From Hymenobacter sp. H14-R3 (GTDB lineage Bacteria; Bacteroidota; Bacteroidia; Cytophagales; Hymenobacteraceae), in contig NZ_JASITD010000007.1 of assembly GCF_030063445.1 (NCBI RefSeq), positions 1 through 64,000 of the forward strand: a DNA stretch of 64,000 nucleotides, read 5' to 3'. A program made the position numbers and the translations under genes. This document shows, piece after piece, positions 1 to 8,417 of this stretch. The stretch's first letter is position 1. Each line of letters starts with the position of its first letter. The notes beneath the pieces were generated by a model that saw nothing but the letters and a program-made list of their open reading frames with translations, was not told the DNA's origin and did no database searches.

Positions 1-95
1 GAACGCAGTGAAGCATCTTAGTCGCGTAACCAGCTCTAAACGTGAAGATTGCTCTTCTGATTAAGATGCTTCACTGCGTTCAGTATGACGTTTTT
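1..95. repeat. Dispersed hairpin element, family A, copy 1
   Basis: Positions 1-20 (GAACGCAGTGAAGCATCTTA) are a perfect inverted copy of 62-81, with a 41-base spacer. The right arm continues into AGTATGACGTTTTT, the outer end shared with the other family A copies in this window. The left outer end lies beyond the window edge, so the copy is probably cut. It contains no coding sequence and precedes the DMT transporter gene. It may act as a terminator or as a REP/MITE-like element. Confidence 0.8.
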
Positions 96-157
96 GTATA
101 GCAAACTAATGAGCAACGGGTACTTAGCGGACCTGATTTCTAAGAATTAAAAATTCG

Positions 158-1093
158 ATGCAACCGCCTGTTCGCCCAACCATTCCCATTGCTGGCTTCC
201 TCATCACCCTACTCGGGGCAATTTTATTCTCCACCAAAGCCATTATTGTCAAGCTGGCGTTCGGGGCTACGCATACCGATGCGCTGACGCTGCTCACGCT
301 GCGCATGGTATTTGCGCTGCCGTTTTATATGGGCGTAGCCTTATTTGTATCGGGTAAAAAGGCGAATGTGCGCATGACGCGCCCGCAGTGGCTGCTAGTG
401 ATTTTGCTGGGAATGCTGGGGTATTACGTGAGCAGCCTGCTCGATTTTATGGGGCTGCAATACGTGTCGGCGGGGCTGGAGCGGCTGCTGTTATTTCTGT
501 ATCCCAGCTTCGTGGTTTTTATTAATGCGCTGGTTTTCAAGCAGCGCATTACGGGCGTGCAGAAGTGGGCGCTGCTGCTCACGTACCTCGGCATTGCGGT
601 GGCCTACGCGGGCGAATTGACGATGGATACCGGCCGGCCGGGGTTTTATTTAGGTAGTTTTTTGGTGTTTTTATGCGCCATTACCTATTCTATTTACATT
701 GCGGGTAGTGGGAAATTAATTCCGCTGGTGGGGCCCAATAAATTTACCGCGTACGCCATGCTAGCCGCCACGGCCGGCATATTCACGCATTTTGCGCTGG
801 CTGGCCAGGGCGAAATCCTAACGGCGGGCCGGGCATTGTGGGGCTACGGCCTGCTGCTGGCCATATTCTCGACGGTGCTGCCTTCGTTTCTGATATCGCA
901 GGGACTGAAAAGAATTGGGGCTAATAATGTAGCCATTATCAGCGGTATCGGACCGATTTCGACTATTGCGCAAGCATATTTTTTGCTGAACGAGCGCATT
1001 TTTGCGGCTCAGATTATGGGCACTGTTTTGGTGGTGCTCGGCGTACTGCTACTAAGCTGGAAGCGGCCGCCAACGGCGGTTGCGGCGGGGTAG
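158..1093 (+). CDS. DMT-superfamily (EamA-type) transporter
   Basis: Integral membrane protein of 311 residues with about ten hydrophobic segments arranged as two EamA repeats, roughly residues 8-150 and 160-305. This is the usual length for drug/metabolite transporters. The first segment (FLITLLGAILFSTKAIIVKLA) matches the typical EamA start, where the protein leaves the N-terminus and enters helix 1. The second repeat contains the family-typical segment FLISQGLKRIGANNVAIISG. Members export or import small metabolites such as amino acids or nucleosides in the inner membrane, and the substrate cannot be read from sequence. The start at 158 is the first ATG after an AT-rich leader. The gene stands alone and the next gene on the same strand is unrelated. 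Confidence 0.88.
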   Translation: MQPPVRPTIPIAGFLITLLGAILFSTKAIIVKLAFGATHTDALTLLTLRMVFALPFYMGVALFVSGKKANVRMTRPQWLLVILLGMLGYYVSSLLDFMGLQYVSAGLERLLLFLYPSFVVFINALVFKQRITGVQKWALLLTYLGIAVAYAGELTMDTGRPGFYLGSFLVFLCAITYSIYIAGSGKLIPLVGPNKFTAYAMLAATAGIFTHFALAGQGEILTAGRALWGYGLLLAIFSTVLPSFLISQGLKRIGANNVAIISGIGPISTIAQAYFLLNERIFAAQIMGTVLVVLGVLLLSWKRPPTAVAAG

Positions 1094-1195
1094 CTTTTGG
1101 GCTTACTTGGGCAGCCCGGCTGCCGATTTGCCGTATAGGCCGCATTGTGGGCGCGCTTTTTGCCGGGCAGCGCCGCTAATCGATTTTCTTTCCCT

Positions 1196-1693
1196 ATGCC
1201 TTTGCCTACCCTTCGGGCGGTGGGGCTAGCCTGCCTGCTGCTACCGCTGGGCCGACTGGCCCTCGCTCAGCAGCCCACGAACAACGACGGCTTTCTGCGC
1301 CGCAACGGCCAGATGCAGGTGGTGCGTAACGGCCAGGCGCGCCCCATGACGCACGATGCCCGCCTGCCCACCGGCGTGGTGGTAGCCAAAGACGGCTTCG
1401 TGATTGCGGCAGGCGGCCAGCGCACCGAGCTACGCGAGGGCCAGGGCTGCGACCTGCGCGGCCGGCCGGTGGCGGTGCGTACCGCCGCCAGCGGGGCCTT
1501 GGCGCTGGCCAGCCCGGCCCCGGCGCGCGCCAGCGTGGGGCCAGCGGCCCGGCCTTCGGTGCTGGAAGCGCTACTGGGGCCTGCCGGCGGAGAGGGCGGC
1601 TATTCTTTCAACGGTAAGAAGTGGAAGAAAAACCACGGCAAGGGCCACGGTAAAGGCCACGGCCGGGGCCACCGAAAAAACGAAGACGACTAA
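1196..1693 (+). CDS. Secreted DUF6799-like protein with His/Gly/Lys-rich tail
   Basis: Small exported protein of about 165 residues. I chose the ATG at 1196 because it places a clean signal peptide (MPLPTLRAVGLACLLLPLG..., cleaved near ALAQ) at the N-terminus; an ATG at 1145 would add 17 unlikely residues. After cleavage comes a short repeat of the type DGFLRRNGQMQVVRNGQ / ...VVAKDGFVIAAGGQRTEL, which I recognise as resembling the Bacteroidota DUF6799 pattern of alternating glycine-containing strands. The middle is Ala/Pro-rich. The tail is lysine/histidine/glycine-rich with three HGKGH/HGRGH units, which could bind metal or nucleic acid. The function is unknown and the DUF assignment comes from memory of the pattern. 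Confidence 0.72.
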   Translation: MPLPTLRAVGLACLLLPLGRLALAQQPTNNDGFLRRNGQMQVVRNGQARPMTHDARLPTGVVVAKDGFVIAAGGQRTELREGQGCDLRGRPVAVRTAASGALALASPAPARASVGPAARPSVLEALLGPAGGEGGYSFNGKKWKKNHGKGHGKGHGRGHRKNEDD

Positions 1694-1771
1694 CCGGCCC
1701 ATTGCCCGAATTTTGCCCGGCGGCTCGCTCCTTAGAGTCTGCTGCCCGGCCGCGGCCCCCGGGATTTTTAG

Positions 1772-3919
1772 ATGACTATGGTTTCTTATTACCTCACTAC
1801 TCCTTTTCCGGACCTCGCCCGCCAGCGTTTGTTCGAGGCCGTGGCGGCGGCGTTGCAGGCCGAGCCAGCGGGGCCGGCCACGCTGCTGCTGGGCCACGTA
1901 GCCGTGTCCGACGAGGCCGGCCAGGTGCCGTTTGACGCGGTGGTGGTGCAGCCCCACGGCATCACGCTGCTACTGCTGGTGCCCGGCGGCGGGCGGCTCA
2001 GCATTCCGGCGCTGGGCTATGGCGCTTGGCAGCTGGGCGGGCGGCCCTTGGCAGGGCGCGGGGGCTTCGATAACCTGTTTGAGCAATTTGGGCAGCAGAA
2101 GGCCGACCTGGCCGATTGGCTGGCCACGCACCTGCCCGTTGGGCAGGCTAACCTGCATTGTATTAAGGGTTTGGTGTTATTCAGCGAGCCCGTTACTTTT
2201 GCGCCCGATGCGAAGCTGGCCCTCCAGGTTGCCCCGGCCAACGGCTTTCAGCTGCTGGCCAGCGTGGCCGCCCTGCCCCGCTGCCTGGGCGAGCTGGCTA
2301 CCCCTGAAATTAACTTCAGCCCCGAGGAGCTGGCCGCGCTAGCTGTTAGTCTACTACCTGACGATGAGCAGGCTACGGCGATGCCTGCTTCGGTATCGGC
2401 CAGGGCTACTAGCTCACCAGCTGCCAGCGAAGCAGCTAACTTCCTGGGCCAGAAGGCCCGCAAGCTTTGGGGCTGGCTCGGCGCGGCCGACATCCCCGAC
2501 GAAGACCCGCCCTATGGCTACGACCCCGCCGCGGCCGCCGCGGCCCGCCGCGAAGAAAAGCAGCAGCTAGAGCAGATGCGCCAGCAAATGCAGGCCGACG
2601 TAGCCGCCCAACTGCACCTCATGGAAGCCCGCGAAAGCGAGCGCGAGCGCAGCATTGCCCAGCTGCGCGCCCAACTGGCCCAGGCCCCGGCCGTGGCCCC
2701 CGAAGCCGCTCAGCTCGAAGCCCGGCTAGCCGCCGAAAACCGCGAAAAAGCTACTCAGGAAGCCAGTATGCAGGTTTCGCAAGCCGAAGCCGCCAGCCGC
2801 AACCAGGAGTTGGACGCTAAGATTCAGCAGCTCGGCCAGCTCATTGAGCGGCTGAATACGCCGGCGGCCCCACCCGCAGCGCCTCCGCTGCCCGCCGCCG
2901 GCGAGCTGGCTTCAGCTCACGCCGTAGTGCCAATGCCAGCAGTGGGGAATGTTGCGCCGGCGGTTGCGCCCCCCGTTTCCACGCCAGCGGCGGTTGCGCC
3001 GGCAATTGCTGCGCCCGCCGCTCCAGCGCCGCCACTGGTGGTTCCCCAGCCGACAGTGACGGCTCCGGTAGCGTCCGCTCCGATGGCGGCGGTACCGGGG
3101 TGGATGGGTGGCGCGGGTGCCCGCCTGGCTGCGTCTGTTTCGCCGGTTTGGGCCAGCTACCGGGCCAGCGTGCGGGCGGCCGGGCGCAAGCTGGCCACTG
3201 CCGCCGCGCCGCAAGCGGCGCGCGGATGGGCGTGGCTGAGGCAGGGCCAGCGGCGGCGCGTGGCGGCGGGCGGGTTGGTGGCGCTGGCGCTGGCAGGGTG
3301 GGGGGCCGGCCACCTGGGCGGCAGCGCGCCCGCGCCTTACCAGGAAAATGGCCGCTGGGGCTTTGCCGATGCCGATGGTAAGCCCGTTATTGCGGCGCAG
3401 TTTACGGCGGCGGGCCCGTTCCGGGCGGGGCGGGCGGTGGTGGCGAAGGCGGGCGTGTATGGCTTTGTGGATGAGGTAGGTAAGGAAATTATTACCCCGG
3501 CCTACGATGCCCTGAACCCCTACGCCGGCGGCTATGCCCGCGCCCGGGTGGGCGACACCTACACCTTCGTTGATGAGCAGGGGCAGGAATTTGACTCGTA
3601 TTATTTCAACGCGCTCGACTTTGCTGAGGGCCGCGCGGCCGTGCTCGACCACCGGGGCTGGCACTACATCAGCGGTCCCACCGAGCCCGAAAAGCCCGTC
3701 ATCTTCGTGGAAGCCTACGCCTTTGTCGAGGGCTTGGCGCGGGTGAAGCTCACCAATGGCTACACATTCATTACCCCCGATTACCTCGACGACCCCAGCC
3801 GGAGTACCAGGCCTTTCGGCCGCTACCAGCTGGCCACCGATTTTGCCGATGGCAAGGCGCGCGTGACGCAAAAGGGCCGCCAGTTTTTTATCGATAAGGA
3901 CGGCGACGAACTGGAATAG
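1772..3919 (+). CDS. NERD-like / coiled-coil / WG-repeat membrane protein
   Basis: A 715-residue multidomain protein. Residues 1-200 resemble a nuclease-related (NERD-like) fold: a FDAVVVQPHGITLLLL strand stands where NERD proteins carry their D..V..G motif, followed by a FDNLFEQFGQQKADLADWL helix. Residues 255-360 form a charged Gln/Glu/Arg coiled coil. Residues 365-450 are a Pro/Ala/Val-rich linker. One hydrophobic helix (about 505-525, VAAGGLVALALAGWGAGHLG) is the only membrane segment. The C-terminal 180 residues hold WG repeats (GRWGFADADGKPVIAAQF, VYGFVDEVGKEIITPAYD and weaker copies). The domain order suggests a cytoplasmic nuclease-like part tethered to extracytoplasmic WG repeats. 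A nuclease active site is not certain. Confidence 0.75.
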   Translation: MTMVSYYLTTPFPDLARQRLFEAVAAALQAEPAGPATLLLGHVAVSDEAGQVPFDAVVVQPHGITLLLLVPGGGRLSIPALGYGAWQLGGRPLAGRGGFDNLFEQFGQQKADLADWLATHLPVGQANLHCIKGLVLFSEPVTFAPDAKLALQVAPANGFQLLASVAALPRCLGELATPEINFSPEELAALAVSLLPDDEQATAMPASVSARATSSPAASEAANFLGQKARKLWGWLGAADIPDEDPPYGYDPAAAAAARREEKQQLEQMRQQMQADVAAQLHLMEARESERERSIAQLRAQLAQAPAVAPEAAQLEARLAAENREKATQEASMQVSQAEAASRNQELDAKIQQLGQLIERLNTPAAPPAAPPLPAAGELASAHAVVPMPAVGNVAPAVAPPVSTPAAVAPAIAAPAAPAPPLVVPQPTVTAPVASAPMAAVPGWMGGAGARLAASVSPVWASYRASVRAAGRKLATAAAPQAARGWAWLRQGQRRRVAAGGLVALALAGWGAGHLGGSAPAPYQENGRWGFADADGKPVIAAQFTAAGPFRAGRAVVAKAGVYGFVDEVGKEIITPAYDALNPYAGGYARARVGDTYTFVDEQGQEFDSYYFNALDFAEGRAAVLDHRGWHYISGPTEPEKPVIFVEAYAFVEGLARVKLTNGYTFITPDYLDDPSRSTRPFGRYQLATDFADGKARVTQKGRQFFIDKDGDELE

Positions 3920-3958
3920 CCCGTACTGGGCTTTCCTGCGCACTAATTTTTATTCCTG

Positions 3959-4948
3959 ATGAACCACCGCACCCTCGGCAAAACCGGCTTCTCCATCTCT
4001 GAAATCAGCCTCGGCACTTGGCAGGTGGGCGGCAAGTGGGGCGAGCCCTTCAGCCACGACAATGCCGACCGCATCCTGAACGCTGCCGTGGACGCGGGCA
4101 TCAATTTCATCGACACCGCCGACGTGTACGGCGACGGTAAAAGTGAAAAAGCTGTGGGCCGCCTCGTGCGCAGCCGCGCCGGCGAGCGCATTTACGTGGC
4201 CACCAAGTGCGGCCGGCGCTTGCAGCCCCACACCGCCGCCGCCTACCAGCCCGCCGCCCTGCGTGGCTTTGTGGAAGACAGCCTGCGCAATATGCAGCTC
4301 GACACCCTCGACCTGGTGCAGCTGCACTGCCCGCCCACTGAAGTCTACTACCGCCCCGAGGTTTTTGAGCTGTTTGACCGGCTCAAAGCGGAGGGCAAAA
4401 TCCAGAACCTGGGTGTGAGCGTGGAAAAGGTGGAAGAGGGCCTCAAAGCCCTTGAATACCCGAACGTGACTACCTTGCAAGTGATTTTCAACGTGTTCCG
4501 GCAGCGTCCGGCCGAGCTGTTATTTAAGGAGGCGGCGCGGCGCGACGTGGGTGTTATTGTGCGGGTGCCGCTGGCGAGCGGGCTGCTCACGGGCAAGTTC
4601 TCGGCCCAAACCACCTTCGCGGCCGACGACCACCGCAATTTCAACCGCGACGGCGCGGCCTTCGACCGGGGCGAAACCTTCGCGGGCGTGGACTACAACA
4701 CCGGCTTGGCCGCCGTGGAAGAGCTGAAAAGTGTATTCTCCGGCCAGCCCCACCTGGCCCCGCTGGCGCTGCGCTGGATACTCATGTTCCCCGAAGTAAG
4801 CTGCATCATCCCCGGCGCGTCCAAGCCCGAGCAGCTGCTTTCCAACCTGAAAACTGAGGAGCTGCCCGCGCTCACGGGCGAGCAAATGGCTGCCGTGCGC
4901 GCTGTGTACGACCGCCTGGTGCGGCCGCAGGTCCATCAATTGTGGTAA
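3959..4948 (+). CDS. Aldo/keto reductase
   Basis: A 329-residue cytosolic NAD(P)H-dependent oxidoreductase with a TIM-barrel fold and the normal family length. All four catalytic-tetrad positions are visible: Asp in GINFIDTADVYG, Tyr in the same motif, Lys in VATKCG and His in LVQLHCPP. The N-terminal MNHRTLGKTGFSISEISLGTW is typical of the YdhF/AKR13-like bacterial group that acts on carbonyls. The C-terminal SCIIPGASKPEQLLSNL is the usual cofactor-binding stretch. The ATG at 3959 follows the WG-repeat gene by 39 bases, so co-transcription is possible. The physiological substrate cannot be inferred. Confidence 0.92.
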   Translation: MNHRTLGKTGFSISEISLGTWQVGGKWGEPFSHDNADRILNAAVDAGINFIDTADVYGDGKSEKAVGRLVRSRAGERIYVATKCGRRLQPHTAAAYQPAALRGFVEDSLRNMQLDTLDLVQLHCPPTEVYYRPEVFELFDRLKAEGKIQNLGVSVEKVEEGLKALEYPNVTTLQVIFNVFRQRPAELLFKEAARRDVGVIVRVPLASGLLTGKFSAQTTFAADDHRNFNRDGAAFDRGETFAGVDYNTGLAAVEELKSVFSGQPHLAPLALRWILMFPEVSCIIPGASKPEQLLSNLKTEELPALTGEQMAAVRAVYDRLVRPQVHQLW

Positions 4949-4957
4949 TTAATTAGG

Positions 4958-5142
4958 AGCAAACTCAAGTTGCGAGCCATGCTCCTCAGTCCGCCGGCGC
5001 TAGCTGGCCGACCGGTTGTCGTTGCGCAGCCCGCGCCGTTCAACGATAACCGGGCCGCCGGCTAGCGCCGGCGGCCCGGCAACGCGGCCCTACAAGCTGA
5101 ACCTTGCCAGCGCGGCGCGCTGGTCCGCAACTTGAGTTTGCT
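4958..5142. repeat. Nested long inverted repeat
   Basis: The outer arms 4958-4974 (AGCAAACTCAAGTTGCG) and 5126-5142 are perfect 17-base inverted copies. Inside lies a second palindrome around CCGCCGGCGCTAGC (about 4991-5004) and GCTAGCGCCGGCGG. The region between the aldo/keto reductase and the convergent propeller gene holds nothing else except the hairpin at 5160-5197. It has no coding capacity. Confidence 0.75.
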
Positions 5143-5159
5143 AGCGTAATGCTTATAAA

Positions 5160-5201
5160 GAACGTCATGCTGAGCTTGCAGAAGCATAACGTTCTTTTTC
5201 A
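5160..5201. terminator. Short family A hairpin, probable bidirectional terminator
   Basis: GAACGT pairs with ACGTTC and ATGCT with AGCAT around a short loop, and a T run follows on the plus strand. It carries the AACGTCATGCTGA and AGAAGCAT words of family A but is much shorter than the other copies. It lies between two convergent genes (reductase on plus, propeller on minus) where a terminator is expected. Confidence 0.6.
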
Positions 5202-5215
5202 GTAACTTACTGTTA

Positions 5216-6328
5216 TTATTTCGTGGGTAGTTTCAACCGATACAGCCGGAAGGGGTAGTCCACCTTGCTTGCACCATTGTTCCACTTGGGCGCGCGGTTT
5301 ATTTGGGTGGCGGTGAGGTAGAGATAGCCATCGGGGCCGAGGGCGAAGGTATCGGGCCAGCTCAGGCGTAAATCCTTGGTTACCAGCTCGAAGCGGCCGG
5401 CGGGCGTGACGCGCCGGATGGCGTAGTTGGGCGAGTCGGAGAGGTAGATGTTGCCGGCGGCATCGGCGAGCATGCCGTGGCTCACGCCGGTTTCGCCCAC
5501 TGTTTCGATGTGGCTGGCCAGCTCAGTGGGTGGGAGGGCGGGGTTGGCGAGGTACCGCACTTCGATGCGGTAGAGCTTGGTTTGGTTGATGGCCCGGTAG
5601 TAGAAGTACTGGAAGTCGTGGGTGAGGGCAATGCCGTTTGCGTTGCTACTGAAGGACTTACCCGTTTTGTCCTTTACCTCCTTGCCATCAAGGCGCAGCA
5701 CAAAACCCGGCTCGGCGGCCGTCGATTTGTCACCTTGCAGCACGATGCGGCTTTTGCCGGTGCGCAGGTCGAGCACTACCAGCGCCGCCAGCACGGGGTC
5801 GGAGAGGTAGGCCAATTGCCGCTGCGTGTCGATGCGCACGTCGTTGAGGCCGGTGCGCTCGCGGGGCAGGTCTTCGAAGCGGTAAGTGCGCTCCACTTTA
5901 TTGGTTGTGAGGTTGATTTTCAGGAGCTTGATGCCCGTTATTACCGGGGCCTGGTCGTCGGGGTTGCTTGGGTCGAGCACCCACAGGTTGTCGTCGGCAT
6001 CGACCACGGCGGCCTGCACATTCACGAAGCGGGTGGCGGCCTGGGTCGAGTCCCACTGATTCCAGCTGGCGTTGGGGTAGGGCACGCGCTGGCCGCTTAC
6101 CAGCTCCACGAGGCCGTAGTCGTACGCATAGTTCTGGTCGTTTTTCTTCTTCGGGAACGTCATGAAGATGCGCCCTTTGTGCGACACGCCTACGCCAATG
6201 GGTTGGTGGCGACCTACTTGGGCTACTTCCTCCAGCGGGATTTTAAGGTCTTGGGCACTGGCGGTGAGCGTGCCCAGGGCAGTAGTAGTCAGGGCAGTAA
6301 CGGCACAGAGTAAGAAGCGAATTAGCAT
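5216..6328 (-). CDS. Secreted yellow/major-royal-jelly-like beta-propeller protein
   Basis: About 370 residues. I set the start at the ATG ending at 6328, which gives a standard signal peptide (MLIRFLLCAVTALTTTALGTLTASAQ); the open frame runs 47 codons further upstream, but that stretch is arginine-rich and unlike a leader. The mature part has propeller-like blades with repeated VDADDNLWVLDPS, LAYLSDPVLAALVVLDLRTGKSRIV and NIYLSDSPNYAIRRV motifs. This matches the L-dopachrome-tautomerase-related / yellow family found in many Bacteroidota. It is probably a periplasmic enzyme or binding protein with unknown substrate. It is divergent from the SMP-30 gene at 6501, another propeller, which suggests a shared control region of about 170 bases. 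Confidence 0.8.
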   Translation of the reverse strand: MLIRFLLCAVTALTTTALGTLTASAQDLKIPLEEVAQVGRHQPIGVGVSHKGRIFMTFPKKKNDQNYAYDYGLVELVSGQRVPYPNASWNQWDSTQAATRFVNVQAAVVDADDNLWVLDPSNPDDQAPVITGIKLLKINLTTNKVERTYRFEDLPRERTGLNDVRIDTQRQLAYLSDPVLAALVVLDLRTGKSRIVLQGDKSTAAEPGFVLRLDGKEVKDKTGKSFSSNANGIALTHDFQYFYYRAINQTKLYRIEVRYLANPALPPTELASHIETVGETGVSHGMLADAAGNIYLSDSPNYAIRRVTPAGRFELVTKDLRLSWPDTFALGPDGYLYLTATQINRAPKWNNGASKVDYPFRLYRLKLPTK

Positions 6329-6500
6329 GGAAGGAGTGCGGATAGGAAGGTTACCGCGCCTTTTCCGTACGGGCAGGATTTGCCAAGGGTTAGCCAGCGG
6401 GTGCAGTAGGTTGAAAAGTGCCCGGCGCAACCTTGCGGCGCGTGCGGCGGTAGGAACGAGCAGTTGCATGGGCCACCACCCGTTTCATTGAATAGTAGCT

Positions 6501-7535
6501 ATGCGCATTGCTTTCCACACTTTCTACGCTTCCCTCACGGCGCTTGCGCTGGCGGCTGGCCCGGCCACGGCCCAGGCCCCGCCGCCCCTCACCACGGGCC
6601 GCATTGTGCGCCACAGCCCCGCCCTCGACCAGTTGGTAGCGCCCGGCGCGCAGCTCGAAATTATTTCCTCGGGCCACAGCCACGTGGAGGGCCCGCTGTG
6701 GGTGCCCGACAGCAGCATGCTGCTGTTTTCGGACACGCCCGGCCGCACCATCTACCGCTGGCGGGCGGCCGATGGCCAGCGTAGTAAGTTCTTGGAATAC
6801 AGCGGCTACACCGGCCGCATGCCCTATGGCAAAGAGCCCGGTAGCAACGGCTTGGCGCTCGATGGGCGCGGCAACCTGCTGCTCTGCGAGCACGGCGACC
6901 GCCGCCTGGCCAGCCTGCCCATAAGCCGGCAAAGCGGCAAGCGCACGGTGGTCGATAACTTTCAGGGTAAGCGCTTCAACAGTCCCAACGACGTTGTGGT
7001 GGCCCCCGACGGCGCGTTTTATTTCTCCGACCCGCCCTTTGGCCTGCCCAGGCAGGCGGCCGACCCCCTGCGCGAACTGCCCTATACCGGCGTGTTTCGC
7101 CGCGCCCCCGATGGCCAGCTCACTGCCGAAATCACCGATGTGCCCTTTGCCAACGGCCTGGCCCTGAGCCCCGACGGCCGCACGTTCTACGTGTCGAACG
7201 CTGACTCGCTGCGGCCGCTCATTCTGGCCTACGAGGTGGGCAAAAACGGCAAGCTGACCAAGCCCCGGCCGTTTTTCAACATGAAGTCGCTGCCCCGGTC
7301 CCGTTTTAAGGAAGTGCCTGATGGCCTGAGAGTTGACCTGGCCGGCAACGTGTATGCCGCGGGGTTTGGCGGCTTGCTCATTATCTCGCCGCAAGGCCAG
7401 CTGCTGGGCATCCTCGACCCCGACGAGCCCGTATCGAACTGCGCCTGGGGCGACGATGGGCACTCGCTCTACGTGATGGCCTCCAGCCTGGTACTGCGTA
7501 TTAAAATGCTGGCCCGGGGCGTGCCAGGCAAGTAG
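6501..7535 (+). CDS. Secreted SMP-30/gluconolactonase-type propeller
   Basis: A 344-residue protein with a signal peptide (MRIAFHTFYASLTALALAAGPATAQA). The mature domain is a six-bladed SMP-30/LRE-like propeller with the metal-site pattern: Glu in HVEGPLWVPDSS, Asn in EPGSNGLALDGRGNLLLCEHGDRR, Asn in FNSPNDVVVAPDGAFYFSDPPFG, and Asp near FANGLALSPDGRTFYVS. Family members hydrolyse lactones using a divalent metal. Periplasmic copies in Bacteroidota are usually tied to sugar-acid or polysaccharide use. The substrate is not determinable. It is divergent from the yellow-like gene at 5216-6328. Confidence 0.88.
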   Translation: MRIAFHTFYASLTALALAAGPATAQAPPPLTTGRIVRHSPALDQLVAPGAQLEIISSGHSHVEGPLWVPDSSMLLFSDTPGRTIYRWRAADGQRSKFLEYSGYTGRMPYGKEPGSNGLALDGRGNLLLCEHGDRRLASLPISRQSGKRTVVDNFQGKRFNSPNDVVVAPDGAFYFSDPPFGLPRQAADPLRELPYTGVFRRAPDGQLTAEITDVPFANGLALSPDGRTFYVSNADSLRPLILAYEVGKNGKLTKPRPFFNMKSLPRSRFKEVPDGLRVDLAGNVYAAGFGGLLIISPQGQLLGILDPDEPVSNCAWGDDGHSLYVMASSLVLRIKMLARGVPGK

Positions 7536-7636
7536 TTTGGCTTTCAGGAAGCTGATACGTGGGCAAATAAAGTGCGACGCGCTACGGGTTACTTTTAGGA
7601 AAAACTCGTACTAGCTGGTAAAATTAGCCCCTGCTT

Positions 7637-8332
7637 ATGTTGCCTGTGTTGCGCAAAACGTTGAAAATTGTTGGCTACCCCGCCGCTACTCTGGTGGGCG
7701 CAGTGGCCCTGTACTACGGAGTGGCGCAGGTGCTGTCGCGCATTCCGGTGGCCGCCGAGCCCACCACGGAGGCGGCCACCGTGCCGTTTTTCATCTATTC
7801 CAACGGCGTGCACACCGACCTGGTGATGCCCGTAAAAAGCAGCTTCATCGACTGGAGCCAGCAGCTGCCCTACGCCAACACCCAGGCCCACGACAGCACC
7901 TACGAGTACGTGGGTGTGGGCTGGGGCGATAAGGGTTTTTACCTCGACACGCCCACCTGGGCCCAGCTTAAGCCCAGCACCGCCGTGCGGGCGGGCTTCT
8001 GGCTGAGCAGCACGCTCATGCACGCTACGTTTTACCGGGCTTCCGACCTCACTTCTGGCCCCCGGTGCGTGCCGCTGCACCTCACGCCGGCCCAGTACCG
8101 GCGGCTCATCGCCTACGTCGAAGAAAGCTTTCAGCGCGATGCGGCCGGCGGCTTCAACTGGTTGCCGAGCCACAGCTACGCCGACCACGATGCCTTTTAC
8201 GAGGCCAATAGCCGCTACAGCATCCTCAACACCTGCAACACCTGGACCAACCGCGGCCTCAAAGAATGCGGCCAGAAAGCCAGCCTCTGGACGCCGTTCG
8301 ACAAGGGCATTCTGTACCAGTACGGCCGGTGA
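7637..8332 (+). CDS. TIGR02117/DUF2459 family protein
   Basis: A 231-residue protein with an N-terminal hydrophobic segment (YPAATLVGAVALYYGVAQVLS) that acts as an anchor or uncleaved signal. The body matches the DUF2459 family: FFIYSNGVHTDLVMPVKS, YVGVGWGDKGFYLDTPTW, and a conserved CNTWTNRGLKECG segment near residue 205. The conserved His, Asp and Cys/Asn positions look like a papain/NlpC-like arrangement, but the family function is not established. It stands alone. Its stop lies six bases before the perfect 28-bp inverted repeat at 8339. Confidence 0.82.
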   Translation: MLPVLRKTLKIVGYPAATLVGAVALYYGVAQVLSRIPVAAEPTTEAATVPFFIYSNGVHTDLVMPVKSSFIDWSQQLPYANTQAHDSTYEYVGVGWGDKGFYLDTPTWAQLKPSTAVRAGFWLSSTLMHATFYRASDLTSGPRCVPLHLTPAQYRRLIAYVEESFQRDAAGGFNWLPSHSYADHDAFYEANSRYSILNTCNTWTNRGLKECGQKASLWTPFDKGILYQYGR

Positions 8333-8338
8333 GCACAT

Positions 8339-8416
8339 GTAGCGTGGCCGCGGTGAGGCCGCGCGTGTTGTCACTGGACAACGATACTACGCGCGGCCTC
8401 ACCGCGGCCACGCTAC
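8339..8416. repeat. Perfect 28-bp inverted repeat, GTAG...CTAC family
   Basis: Bases 8339-8366, beginning GTAGCGTGGCCGCGGTGAGG, are perfectly inverted at 8389-8416 around a 22-base spacer. The ends are GTAG and CTAC. It sits between the convergent DUF2459 and sirtuin genes, immediately before the sirtuin stop at 8418. It can form a very stable hairpin and probably acts as a bidirectional terminator, whatever its origin. Confidence 0.85.
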
Positions 8417-8417
8417 G

